Source: Anaerolineae bacterium
GTDB taxonomy: Bacteria; Chloroflexota; Anaerolineae; Aggregatilineales; Phototrophicaceae
Length of the DNA stretch: 42,540 bases
Direction: 5' to 3'
Assembly: GCA_022825675.1 (NCBI GenBank)
Contig: JAJDWK010000086.1
Coordinates: 1-42,540, forward strand
The position numbers and the translations under genes are program-made. Shown one piece after another: positions 16,187 through 23,743 of this stretch. The stretch's first letter is position 1; every line of letters starts with the position of its first letter. The notes below the pieces were generated by a model. It worked only from the letters and a program-made list of their open reading frames with translations. It was not told where the DNA came from and made no database searches.

Positions 16187-17305
16187 CTACATCAGCGCGA
16201 CCGTCGCGTTGTCGATGAAATCCCAATCCCACTCGATGCCCGTGCCCGCCCCCGTTGGCGGATGCGCATAGCCCTCGGCGTCAATCTGTATCGGGTTCTT
16301 GATGCCCAGCGTCATCAGCGAACCGGGATAGAGCGCCTCAAAAAATTCGCAATTGGATATCGCGCAGCAGCAATGCAGGTTGACGATTTCCAGCGCCGGG
16401 TAGATGGCGGTGTGCACTTCGCAGCGCATGCCAAATGCCTCCGCCAGGTGCGCCGTTTTCATCAGCGCCGTTACCCCGCCCTTCCAGGAGACATCGCTGC
16501 GCACGATATCAACAACGCCGCTGGCGATGCACTCCGCCGCCGAATAATGGGAGCCCGGCAGCACCTCTACCCCGCAGATGGGGATGTCGAGGTCGCGCGT
16601 CAATTTGCGCAGCCCGCTGAAATCAACATCGTAGAGCGGCTCCTCGAACCAATAATACTCGAGCTTTTCCAGTTCCCTGCCCATGCGCAGCGCCTCATCA
16701 TAATAGGTATGCGCCGTGACCGGGTCCGCCATCAGCTTGAAGCGCGGGTCATCGCCGATCGCCTCGCGGCAGAGCCGATAGGCTGCCAGCGCCTCGTGAA
16801 AATCGCCCGGCGGGTGCAATTTGTAGCCGTGAAAACCCTTGCGTTTGAAGTCCAATGCCTGCGCGGCATAGTCCTGCGGGCTGTCAAGATAGAGCGAGCT
16901 GACATACGTTGGCACTTTCTTCCGGAATTGCCCCAGCAGTTGATAAAGCGGCATATCCGCCAATGCGCCGGCGATGTCCCAAAGCGCGATATCAAAGGGA
17001 CCATAGGCATAGACTGGCGTCAGATGCCAGTGGCGCTCGTAACGGCGGAATTCCTGCCAGTGCTGCTCGCGGGCGAGCGGGTCCCGCCCCAGGAAGAAGG
17101 GCTTGAGCGATTGGGCGGCGATAGAACCCGCCATCTGCGCGCCCATGCCGGCAAAACCCAGGCTGACGCCCTCGACGCCAGCATCAGTCTTGACGGTGAT
17201 GATGAGGAAGTGCATGTCGGATTTATGGGAATCGCGCAGTTCCCCGGCGGACATCACTTCTTCTTCGTGTTGGCACAGCCGGATTTCGATGTCGGTGATT
17301 TTCAT
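16187..17305 (-). CDS. Enolase-superfamily enzyme (mandelate racemase/muconate lactonizing-like)
   Basis: A 372-residue member of the enolase superfamily, which abstracts the alpha proton of carboxylates and often dehydrates sugar acids. Metal ligands are D194 (LMADP), a glutamate in FEEP (221-222) and E247 (GVEVLPG). H298 in CEVHTAI is the candidate base on the last barrel strands. On the second strand, where many relatives have K-x-K, this protein has K162-L-H164 (YKLHPPG), so only one lysine is present. Start ATG at 17305 has GGGAG 7 bases upstream; the longer frame to 17428 lacks support. A TTGCCG, 16 bases, TACAAT promoter lies upstream. A sugar-acid dehydratase role fits the carbohydrate importers further on, but the substrate is not readable from sequence. 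Confidence 0.85.
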   Translation of the reverse strand: MKITDIEIRLCQHEEEVMSAGELRDSHKSDMHFLIITVKTDAGVEGVSLGFAGMGAQMAGSIAAQSLKPFFLGRDPLAREQHWQEFRRYERHWHLTPVYAYGPFDIALWDIAGALADMPLYQLLGQFRKKVPTYVSSLYLDSPQDYAAQALDFKRKGFHGYKLHPPGDFHEALAAYRLCREAIGDDPRFKLMADPVTAHTYYDEALRMGRELEKLEYYWFEEPLYDVDFSGLRKLTRDLDIPICGVEVLPGSHYSAAECIASGVVDIVRSDVSWKGGVTALMKTAHLAEAFGMRCEVHTAIYPALEIVNLHCCCAISNCEFFEALYPGSLMTLGIKNPIQIDAEGYAHPPTGAGTGIEWDWDFIDNATVALM

Positions 17306-17341
17306 GTTATGGCTCCCTTTTGCGCGGGCGGCTTTGCGCTG

Positions 17342-17369
17342 ATTGTAATGAATTGTGGGCGGACGGCAA
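17342..17369 (-). promoter_or_regulatory. Promoter for the enolase-superfamily gene
   Basis: On the minus strand TTGCCG (17364-17369) and TACAAT (17342-17347) are separated by 16 bases, a near-consensus sigma-70 layout. The -10 box is 37 bases ahead of the ATG at 17305. Confidence 0.5.
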
Positions 17370-17440
17370 ATCAGCGAAATGTGTAGATTTTGCAGCCGCC
17401 ACGCTGAAATGCCCGCAGCGCCTGCCAACGGCGGGCTTCA

Positions 17441-17449
17441 TGCTACAAT
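17441..17449 (+). promoter_or_regulatory. Extended -10 promoter for the metalloprotease gene
   Basis: TGC followed by TACAAT, identical to the element before the lipoprotein gene, 31 bases before the ATG at 17480. The -35 region is not recognisable. Confidence 0.5.
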
Positions 17450-17479
17450 CCCCCTGCTTGTCGCTGCCGCTGGAGGGAT

Positions 17480-19525
17480 ATGCGCCGCTATCGCTTATGG
17501 CTTTGCCTCTCGCTTGGGTTCCCGCTGCTGCTCTGGGCGGCTGCCTCCGCGCAAGAAGCCGACTTCCCCACCCTGGACGCGATAGCGCGCTTGGATATTC
17601 CAGCCTATGACTACGGCGACACCATCCGCCGCTATTCCCTGTTCGCTGGTGATGCGCTGCCGCCGATATTCGCGGCGAGCTATCAGCTGGGCAGCCGGGA
17701 AACTTTCCATTTGCAAGACAGCGACGGCGACCACAGCGAGACCGTGCTCGCCGAATTGCGCGGCGTGACGCCGCAGGTGCTGCTGTGGGTGCAGGCATCA
17801 GCCCAGTATTCGCATGCGCGGGCAATGGCGACAGCGCAATGGGCGGAGGCGCGTTTGCTGGCGCCGGTGCGGCAGCTGCTGGGCTATCGGCAGCCGCCCG
17901 GCATCGATGGCGACCCGCGCCTGACCATCCTGCTCATCGACAAGCCGGGCTTTTGGGCGCGCGGCTATTTTGATAGCGCCAGCCTGCTGCCCAATAGCAA
18001 CGGGCGCGAAATGCTGGTGGCAAACCTGGCGCGGCGTGATGGCGCTTACCGAAACGACGCCGATATCCGCGCGACAATCGCGCATGAATATCAGCACAAT
18101 CTGATGCGCCTGCGGGATGCCAACGAAGCCGCCTGGCTCGATGAAGGGCTGGCGGTATTCTTCGAGCAGTTTAGCGGCGCGGGGGCAATCAGCGACTATG
18201 CCGCCGCTTTCTTGGCGGCGCCCGGCACCAGCTTAAAAACGATGTACGCGAGCGCGGATGTCTACGCCGATTTTGGCGCGGCTGGGCTTTTCATTTTTTA
18301 TCTTTCCGAGCGCTTCGGTGAAGGCATACTCGCGCGTTTGCACGCCGAAAGCGCCGATGGCTGGCGCGCGGTGCAAGCGGTACTGCGGGAGTACAGCGCG
18401 GATGCCGATACCATATTCGCCGATTGGGCGCTGGCGAATTATCTGCTTGATGCCGAGCGCGGCTATGGCTATCGCGGGCTGGATGCCAGCCTGCAAGGCG
18501 CACGGCCGGCGGCGACTCTGAGACGCTTCCCGGCGGCGCATCAGGGCAGTCTGCCGCAATACAGCAGCGAGTATCTGGCGCTTGAGCTGCCAGAGGCGGC
18601 GGCGCTTTCGCTGCGCTGGACGGCAGCGCCGGTGGCGCGTCTCATCGACAGCGCGCCGGCGGAAGGCGCTTTTTTCTATTACGCCGCCACAGCAGACAAT
18701 GCCAACAGCCGGCTGACGCGCGCCTTTGATTTGAGCGCCGCCGCCGAAGACATTTGGCTGGAGTTCAAAATCTGGCATGATTTTGTCGCGGGCGAAGAAT
18801 GGGCGCAGCTTGCCGTCAGCCGTGATGCCGGCGCGAGCTGGCGCAAGCTCAACAGCCGGCGGGACCGTTCCCGCCCCGATACCTACAGCGGCTATTCTGG
18901 CGGCTGGCTGCAGGAAAGCGTCAGCCTGGCGGAGTACCGCGGCGAGCGCATCCAACTCCGCTTTGAAGTCTTTTCGCGGGCGGACACGCGCTACCGCGGC
19001 TTGGCAATCGACGACCTGCGCCTTGATGCCATCGGCTTTCGCGATGGCTTTGAAGCGCCTGACGCCGCCTGGAATGCCGAAGGCTGGCTGCGCACGGACA
19101 ATCGCTTGCCCAACAGAGCCTGGCTGCAAGTCCTGCAGGAGGCGGGCGCGGAGCTGGAGCTGACGCGGCAGTTGATGACAGGCGCGGGCGCGCTGACGGT
19201 GCCGCTGCGGCCGGGCGCGCGCCGCGCCCACATCGCCATCTCGCTCATTGTGCCGCTAAGCGCCTACGAAAGCGCCTATCAGCTTGATATCACGCTGCTT
19301 GACGCGGCGGGGCAAACTATCAGCGGCGGGCGTGATTGCCAACTGCGCGCGACGCACGGCTTGAACTTCCGCGAGACGCCTGGCGGCTTGATACTTGGCG
19401 CACTGCCGCAAGGCACAGAGGTATCAGCGCTGGCGCGCGAAGGCGATTGGTATCAGGTGGAATACGGCGGCGAGACTGGCTGGATCCACGCGGGCTATGT
19501 GACGCGGCGGGGGGATTGTGCTTAG
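17480..19525 (+). CDS. Secreted HExxH metalloprotease with C-terminal SH3b domain
   Basis: A 681-residue protein with a signal peptide (hydrophobic residues 8-23, likely cut after ASA or nearby). The zinc motif is H202-E203-Y-Q-H206 in IAHEYQHNL; WLDEGLAVFFE 13 residues on supplies E222, the expected third ligand of gluzincin-type peptidases. The spacing and the W-x-x-EGLA-x-F-x-E signature resemble hyicolysin (M30)-like enzymes. Residues 430-530 contain DAGASWRKL and IQLRFEVFSRADT, typical of jelly-roll modules seen in immune inhibitor A-type proteases. The tail (about 620-681) is an SH3b domain (GLNFRETPGG to GETGWIHAGYV). No lipobox is present, so the protein should be free or wall-bound through SH3b. 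No neighbour in an operon. Substrate unknown. Confidence 0.85.
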   Translation: MRRYRLWLCLSLGFPLLLWAAASAQEADFPTLDAIARLDIPAYDYGDTIRRYSLFAGDALPPIFAASYQLGSRETFHLQDSDGDHSETVLAELRGVTPQVLLWVQASAQYSHARAMATAQWAEARLLAPVRQLLGYRQPPGIDGDPRLTILLIDKPGFWARGYFDSASLLPNSNGREMLVANLARRDGAYRNDADIRATIAHEYQHNLMRLRDANEAAWLDEGLAVFFEQFSGAGAISDYAAAFLAAPGTSLKTMYASADVYADFGAAGLFIFYLSERFGEGILARLHAESADGWRAVQAVLREYSADADTIFADWALANYLLDAERGYGYRGLDASLQGARPAATLRRFPAAHQGSLPQYSSEYLALELPEAAALSLRWTAAPVARLIDSAPAEGAFFYYAATADNANSRLTRAFDLSAAAEDIWLEFKIWHDFVAGEEWAQLAVSRDAGASWRKLNSRRDRSRPDTYSGYSGGWLQESVSLAEYRGERIQLRFEVFSRADTRYRGLAIDDLRLDAIGFRDGFEAPDAAWNAEGWLRTDNRLPNRAWLQVLQEAGAELELTRQLMTGAGALTVPLRPGARRAHIAISLIVPLSAYESAYQLDITLLDAAGQTISGGRDCQLRATHGLNFRETPGGLILGALPQGTEVSALAREGDWYQVEYGGETGWIHAGYVTRRGDCA

Positions 19526-19589
19526 CGCCTCGAAAAAGCCTCTGATGGGAGCTGCATAAACGCCAAATACAACGGCACTTGTTTTTGCG

Positions 19590-19802
19590 CTATTTTTGCC
19601 GTTCTTTCTTCAGCCACTCGACATCTGTCTTTATGGTCGCGCTCGTAATTTTGAGGTCGCACAAGTCTTCGCGTATGGACTGGTGCGCCGTCTCAGAAGA
19701 TTTACGAACCTCTTTAATTTTGTTATCCAGCCGCCACCACATCAGCAGCATTGTGCCGATAATGCTCAATGGTGACAATACTTCTGCCCATTGTATTTCC
19801 AT
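19590..19802 (-). CDS. Small single-pass membrane protein with coiled-coil tail
   Basis: A 70-residue frame: a hydrophobic segment (about residues 8-23, LSPLSIIGTMLLMWW), then a highly charged helix (LDNKIKEVRKSSETAHQ onward) with heptad-like spacing to the end. The design is the same as in the larger protein at 41376. A TATAAT box sits 45 bases upstream in AT-rich sequence, but the ribosome site is weak. The coding sequence is less GC-rich than its neighbours. It could be a real small gene or a chance frame; the membrane-plus-heptad pattern argues for a gene. Function unknown. Confidence 0.5.
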   Translation of the reverse strand: MEIQWAEVLSPLSIIGTMLLMWWRLDNKIKEVRKSSETAHQSIREDLCDLKITSATIKTDVEWLKKERQK

Positions 19803-19846
19803 GCGCGTCTATCGCTTTGGCTAGCCGAACTCATTAGAACAAGTCT

Positions 19847-19852
19847 ATTATA
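19847..19852 (-). promoter_or_regulatory. -10 box upstream of the small membrane protein
   Basis: Minus-strand TATAAT within an AT-rich stretch, with TTGATT 15 bases further upstream as a possible -35. The bases also read TATAAT on the plus strand (19849-19854), but no plus-strand gene follows. Confidence 0.35.
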
Positions 19853-19926
19853 ATACATTTTAAGGATAATCAAACAAAAAGCAAAGGCTGGTTTTAGCGC
19901 GCTCGGCGCTGGGGTGGCTGGCGCAA

Positions 19927-20796
19927 TCAGCCTTTGACCGCGCCGAAGGTCAAGCCGCTGACGAGGTTCCGCTGCACCAGGATGACAAAGATGACGGCGG
20001 GCACCATCATAATCACGCTCATCGCCGCCATGCCGCGCCAATCGACTGTGAACTGTTCGGTGAAGGCGAAGAGACCGGGCGGGAAAGTTTTGGCGGCGTT
20101 GTTGCGCGCCAGCACACTGACGATTTGGAATTCGTTCCATGCCGCCAGGAAGGCGAAGATGGCAGCGGTCGCCAGCCCGGGCAGCGACAGCGGCAGCTCG
20201 ATGCGCCAAAATGCCGACCAATAGCCGCAGCCATCAATGTAAGCGGATTCGGTCAGTTCTTTGGGAATCTGGCGGAAGAAGCCGTCCATCAGCCAGGCGG
20301 TGAAGGGGATGTTGACGGCGATGTAGACAAATGCCAGCCCCAGCACATTATTCACCAAGCCCACACGGTTGAAGAGCAGGAAAAGCGGCAAGCTCAAGGC
20401 GACGCCGGGCACCGCCCGCGAGAGCATGATGCCGAGGAATATCGGCGTATGAAAGCGAAAGCGGAAGCGGGCGAAGGCATAACCCGCCAATGTGCCCAGC
20501 GACACCGCGATGACGGTGCTGACGCAGGAAGCTATCAAGGAATTGCGCAGGTAGGCTTCGACGGCGACCCGCTGCTGCACATCGGGGTTTAAGCCGAACA
20601 TGTTGGCGTAGGCTTCCAGCGTGAGCTGGCGCGGGAGCCACACTGGCGGGAAGGTATTGATTTCGATATTGGGGCGGAAAGCGGTCATGATGATCCAGAA
20701 TGCCGGCAGCGCCAGCATCAGCAGCACCGCCCAGGCGACGATATTCCAGAGGATTTCGTCACGGCGGCGGTTGGGACCTACGCTGCGGGTGATCAT
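19927..20796 (-). CDS. Carbohydrate ABC transporter permease (MalG-type)
   Basis: A 289-residue inner-membrane permease with about six transmembrane segments. The cytoplasmic EAA loop that docks the ATPase is ELTESAYIDGCGYWSAFWRI, in the place typical of MalG/UgpE proteins, and the C-terminus ends in LTFGAVKG as in that family. It forms a heterodimer with the partner encoded just upstream: the ATG overlaps the partner stop by four bases (20793-20796), so translation is coupled. No ATPase gene is near, so a shared MsmX/UgpC-type ATPase elsewhere must energise it. Substrate is likely a mono- or oligosaccharide; the neighbouring fuconate dehydratase-like gene hints at fucose-related sugars. Confidence 0.93.
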   Translation of the reverse strand: MITRSVGPNRRRDEILWNIVAWAVLLMLALPAFWIIMTAFRPNIEINTFPPVWLPRQLTLEAYANMFGLNPDVQQRVAVEAYLRNSLIASCVSTVIAVSLGTLAGYAFARFRFRFHTPIFLGIMLSRAVPGVALSLPLFLLFNRVGLVNNVLGLAFVYIAVNIPFTAWLMDGFFRQIPKELTESAYIDGCGYWSAFWRIELPLSLPGLATAAIFAFLAAWNEFQIVSVLARNNAAKTFPPGLFAFTEQFTVDWRGMAAMSVIMMVPAVIFVILVQRNLVSGLTFGAVKG

Positions 20797-21749
20797 TGCA
20801 CGATGCGCGCTTTCACCAATTGGCGGAAGAAATAAAGCGTGAAGAGCACCGAAAGCGACACCGTAATCCAGGACATGGCGCTGCCCAAGCCGAATTTGGT
20901 GTCTTCAATCGCTAGGCGGGTGATATAAGTCCAGAGCATTTCGGTGCGGCGGGCGGGACCGCCATCGGTCATGATGCGCACGATATCAAAGGCGCGGGCG
21001 ATATCCAGCGACATTATCGTCAAGGCGATGTAGGAGAAGGGCGCCAGCAGCGGGAAGGTGATGAAGCGGAATTTCTGCCAGCCAGAAGCGCCATCGACCT
21101 CAGCCGCTTCAAAGGTTTCGGCTGGCAGCGACAGTGTGCCCGCCAGCAGGATAATTGTCAGGACGGGGATGTTCATCCATATCGAGGCGATGATGATGGT
21201 AATCATGCCCAGCGGCACATCGACCAGCCAGGCAATCTGTCCCTGTTCCTGTATCAGCCCGACGCTAATCAAAAAATTGTTGACCAAGCCGACATTGGCG
21301 TTGAAAAACCAGCGGAATTGCATGCCAACCAGGATGGGCGCGAACATCATCGGCACCATCAGCAAAGTGCGCAGCAGGCTCTGCCCGAAAGTTACCCGCG
21401 CCAGCAATTGCGACAGCGCCAGCGAGATGACATAACTCAAATTGACCGAAACCGCCAGGAAGATGATGGTGTTGCCCAGGGAGCGCCAGAAGATGGCGTC
21501 ATTGAGCAGCTTGTCATAATTGCGCAGCGCCCGGGCGAAGGTGAAGTTGAGGCTGTTGGGGCGCAGCAATTCGTAAGGCGTGAAGCTGACATACAGCGAA
21601 TACAGCAGCGGAAAGCCGATGACCAGCAAAATCACCACAGCGGCGGGCAAGATGAGCAGAAAGGGAAAAGCGCCGGCGTCAATGCGGCTGAGCTGGATGA
21701 GGCGGTTGGGCGCTTCCGCCGCCGTGTGCTTGTCGTCGTTGGTAGCCAT
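20793..21749 (-). CDS. Carbohydrate ABC transporter permease (MalF-type)
   Basis: A 318-residue permease with six predicted membrane segments after a 30-residue cytoplasmic N-terminus. The EAA loop reads FEAAEVDGASGWQKFRFITFPLL, as in MalF/UgpA proteins. It pairs with the downstream MalG-type permease, with which it shares a four-base stop/start overlap. The binding-protein gene of the same importer lies upstream at 22157-23512, separated by 407 bases filled with repeats. No nearby ATPase. Confidence 0.93.
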   Translation of the reverse strand: MATNDDKHTAAEAPNRLIQLSRIDAGAFPFLLILPAAVVILLVIGFPLLYSLYVSFTPYELLRPNSLNFTFARALRNYDKLLNDAIFWRSLGNTIIFLAVSVNLSYVISLALSQLLARVTFGQSLLRTLLMVPMMFAPILVGMQFRWFFNANVGLVNNFLISVGLIQEQGQIAWLVDVPLGMITIIIASIWMNIPVLTIILLAGTLSLPAETFEAAEVDGASGWQKFRFITFPLLAPFSYIALTIMSLDIARAFDIVRIMTDGGPARRTEMLWTYITRLAIEDTKFGLGSAMSWITVSLSVLFTLYFFRQLVKARIVQ

Positions 21750-21859
21750 GCCGCAACAAGTATACCCCGGCTAATCGCAATCACCAGCAATCGTTTCCCC
21801 AACCCAGGGCAATTGCATCAAAATCATTGATGTCGATTGCAACATGCTTCTAGCGATTT

Positions 21860-21930
21860 GTAGGGGCGAGCCTTGGCTCGCCCACGCAAAGCAACACAAT
21901 CTTGCAGGCGTTTCAGCGAAACGTCCCTAC
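21860..21930. repeat. Pair of REP hairpins in inverted orientation (REPIN/BIME-like)
   Basis: The left REP starts with GTAG at 21860, then the stem GGGCGAGCC (21864-21872), TT, and the complement GGCTCGCCC. The right REP is on the opposite strand and ends with CTAC at 21927-21930. Read on the minus strand it is GTAG, then a hairpin with stem ACGTTTC and GAAACG(C) around the loop GCT. The two are about 20 bases apart. The left one matches the REPs that flank the RAYT gene at 26691. The pair lies between the binding-protein gene and the permease genes of the minus-strand sugar importer. Confidence 0.8.
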
Positions 21931-21956
21931 AGCGCCTGCTTTTTCTGCGGGATTGC

Positions 21957-21997
21957 AGAAAAATCTCTGTGCCCTCTGTGTCTCTGTGGTGAATACT
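21957..21997 (-). repeat. Dispersed repeat element B, copy (half element)
   Basis: Minus strand reads TTCACCACAGAGACACAGAGG and then GCACAGAG with A-rich sequence after it. The same words occur at 24998, 34386 and 36616. Lies in the gap between the binding-protein gene and its permeases. Between this copy and the hairpin at 22036 I see nothing else. Confidence 0.7.
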
Positions 21998-22035
21998 ATT
22001 TTGATACAATTGCCCTGTTCCCCAACCCTCAACCC

Positions 22036-22057
22036 ATGCGCCATCGCTATGGCGCAT
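22036..22057. other. Perfect short inverted repeat
   Basis: ATGCGCCAT (22036-22044), loop CGCT, ATGGCGCAT (22049-22057), followed by TTT on the plus strand. It is a 9-base-pair hairpin in the gap between the binding-protein gene and the permeases. It could help stabilise or end transcripts; nothing decides this. Confidence 0.5.
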
Positions 22058-22107
22058 TTTCCCAAAATGAGGGAAGAGGAGCTAAGGCGGCCCGAAATCA
22101 GTTGTAA

Positions 22108-22138
22108 AAGCCCCTCCCTCAGCTTGAGGGAGGGGCTT
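22108..22138 (-). terminator. Strong hairpin after the solute-binding protein gene
   Basis: The arms AAGCCCCTCCCTC and GAGGGAGGGGCTT (13 pairs, 14 with the inner A-T pair) enclose a GCT/AGC loop. On the minus strand the hairpin is followed by TTTTACAAC, a short T run, 19 bases beyond the binding-protein stop. It may act as an intrinsic terminator or attenuator, lowering permease transcription relative to the binding protein. The loop and position also resemble the REP elements of this window, so it may instead be a diverged dispersed repeat. Confidence 0.5.
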
Positions 22139-22156
22139 GGGGGTGGAGGTATCCGC

Positions 22157-23512
22157 CTAATAATATCCGGCGTCCGCCATCATTTCGCGGGTTTCGGCAG
22201 CGGCGGCGTCCAAGCCTTCCTGCGCGCTGACATCGCCGAGGATGACGGCTTGCAGGTGCGGGTAGAAGATGTTGGAGAAGGGAATCCACTCGGCGATGAG
22301 CGGCGGCGTCTTGAAGTCTTCGCCAACCTGGATGCGCGCCAGTTCCAGCCGTTCGCGGTCCAGCGGATTATCGGCATCGGAGGCGTCCGCGATCACGCGG
22401 TCCCAGACATCGCCGCGCGTCGGCAAGAAGCCCAGCTGCGCTTCTTCATAGGCCACGCGCTCTGAAGACAGGAACTTTATCAGCTGTACGCCGGCTTCCG
22501 GGTTGGGTGCAGTCGCTGGAACCGAGAAGGCATGCGCCCCCGCCCAGCCCGATGGGCGCACAGCGTCGCCGCCGATGGACAAACCGGTGAAGCCGCGCGC
22601 CAAGCCGAAGTTGCCAGCGACGGAGCAGGCGTTTTCGTCCTGGAAGTAGGCGTACCAGCCGTACCATTCCAGCTTGATGGCGACATCGTTATTGCAGAAG
22701 TATTGGGCGACGCCATCCCAAAGCAGGGAGGTGGTATCCGAGGGGATGATGCCATCGGCGTACCAGCCAGCCAGCAGCTCCGCCACGGCGACGCCAATCT
22801 CGTCATTGAAGGTCGGCTCATAATTCTCATCGAAGAGCGCGCCGCCACTGGCGAAGTGCATTTCGTAGAAGCGCCCGGTCAGCGCTTCTTCTTTGCCCGC
22901 CAGGGTATAGCCGAGGGTGCTGTGCCCGTTCTCGACGAAGAAACGCGCCTGCCGGTCAATTTGTTCCAAATTCGTCGGCACGGTTAAGGCTTCGCCCGTC
23001 GCTTCCATATAAGCGGCGGCGATGGCATCGTCAGAATAGAGATCGGCGCGATAATGTATCGGGCTGATATCGGCATGGCGCGGGATGAGATAGAGGTTGC
23101 CGTCGATGGTGGCGGCGTCCAGGATAGCGGGGCTGAATGGCTCCAGCTCGCTGCCACTGAAGTAGTCTTGCAGCGGCATCAGGAAGGGCGTGTATTGCGC
23201 CACGAAGCTGGTGTGGTCCCAGGCGACATCATAATCAGCGGCGCCCGTGGCGAAATCGACTTTCAGCTTCTGGTCCATGGAAAAGCCATCCAGCAGGGCG
23301 ACGATTTCCACAGTTGCGCCCGTCGCTTCTTCAAATACAGAAATGGCGTCGTACATAGCTTCGTACTGTCCGCCGCCGATATTCGCCATCTTGATGGTGA
23401 CGCCGGACAAATCCATGTCCAAGCCGGCGTATTGCGGCTCGTCTTCTGCCGTGACCGCGGCGACGCTCAAGAGCGCCAAGATCACTATGAGAATGCCAAG
23501 TTTGCGGAACAT
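22157..23512 (-). CDS. ABC sugar transporter solute-binding protein
   Basis: A 451-residue exported binding protein of the family 1 (MalE/UgpB) type. The N-terminus MFRKLGILIVILALLSVAA is a signal peptide, probably cut near TA-EDEP; there is no lipobox cysteine. The mature part starts with VTIKMANIGGGQYEAM and contains FEEATGATVEIV and the late SVPATAPNPEAGVQLIKFLSS, both hallmarks of sugar-binding proteins. ATG at 23512 was chosen over 23533 because AGGAGA lies 9 bases before it. The binding protein captures a carbohydrate outside the membrane and delivers it to the permease pair at 19927-21749. It is read divergently from the fuconate dehydratase-like gene. Confidence 0.92.
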   Translation of the reverse strand: MFRKLGILIVILALLSVAAVTAEDEPQYAGLDMDLSGVTIKMANIGGGQYEAMYDAISVFEEATGATVEIVALLDGFSMDQKLKVDFATGAADYDVAWDHTSFVAQYTPFLMPLQDYFSGSELEPFSPAILDAATIDGNLYLIPRHADISPIHYRADLYSDDAIAAAYMEATGEALTVPTNLEQIDRQARFFVENGHSTLGYTLAGKEEALTGRFYEMHFASGGALFDENYEPTFNDEIGVAVAELLAGWYADGIIPSDTTSLLWDGVAQYFCNNDVAIKLEWYGWYAYFQDENACSVAGNFGLARGFTGLSIGGDAVRPSGWAGAHAFSVPATAPNPEAGVQLIKFLSSERVAYEEAQLGFLPTRGDVWDRVIADASDADNPLDRERLELARIQVGEDFKTPPLIAEWIPFSNIFYPHLQAVILGDVSAQEGLDAAAAETREMMADAGYY

Positions 23513-23680
23513 AATTCGCTTTCTCCTATACATTGGTCTTCATTGGTCTACATTGGAAAATCTGAGGGGCTAGACCTGCCTGTTGTAGCATTTGCTTGCG
23601 GGCGCTTCTCCTTTCCGCCAGCGGCAGCGGCAAACTCGGGCGCGTTTTGTGATAGTCGCGCTTGATTTCAGCGTTACGAT

Positions 23681-23708
23681 AGTATAGCGTATTTTGCCTA
23701 TAAAACAA
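23681..23708 (-). promoter_or_regulatory. Possible promoter of the binding-protein operon
   Basis: Minus-strand TTGTTT (23703-23708), 16-base spacer, TATACT (23681-23686). It would give a leader of about 160 bases before 23512. A plus-strand TATAAA at 23699-23704 lies in the same spot and could serve the divergent dehydratase gene, so the two promoters may overlap. Confidence 0.35.
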
Positions 23709-23743
23709 GTTTTTGTGTGCAAAAAGAGCTGCCGAGACGCCCC

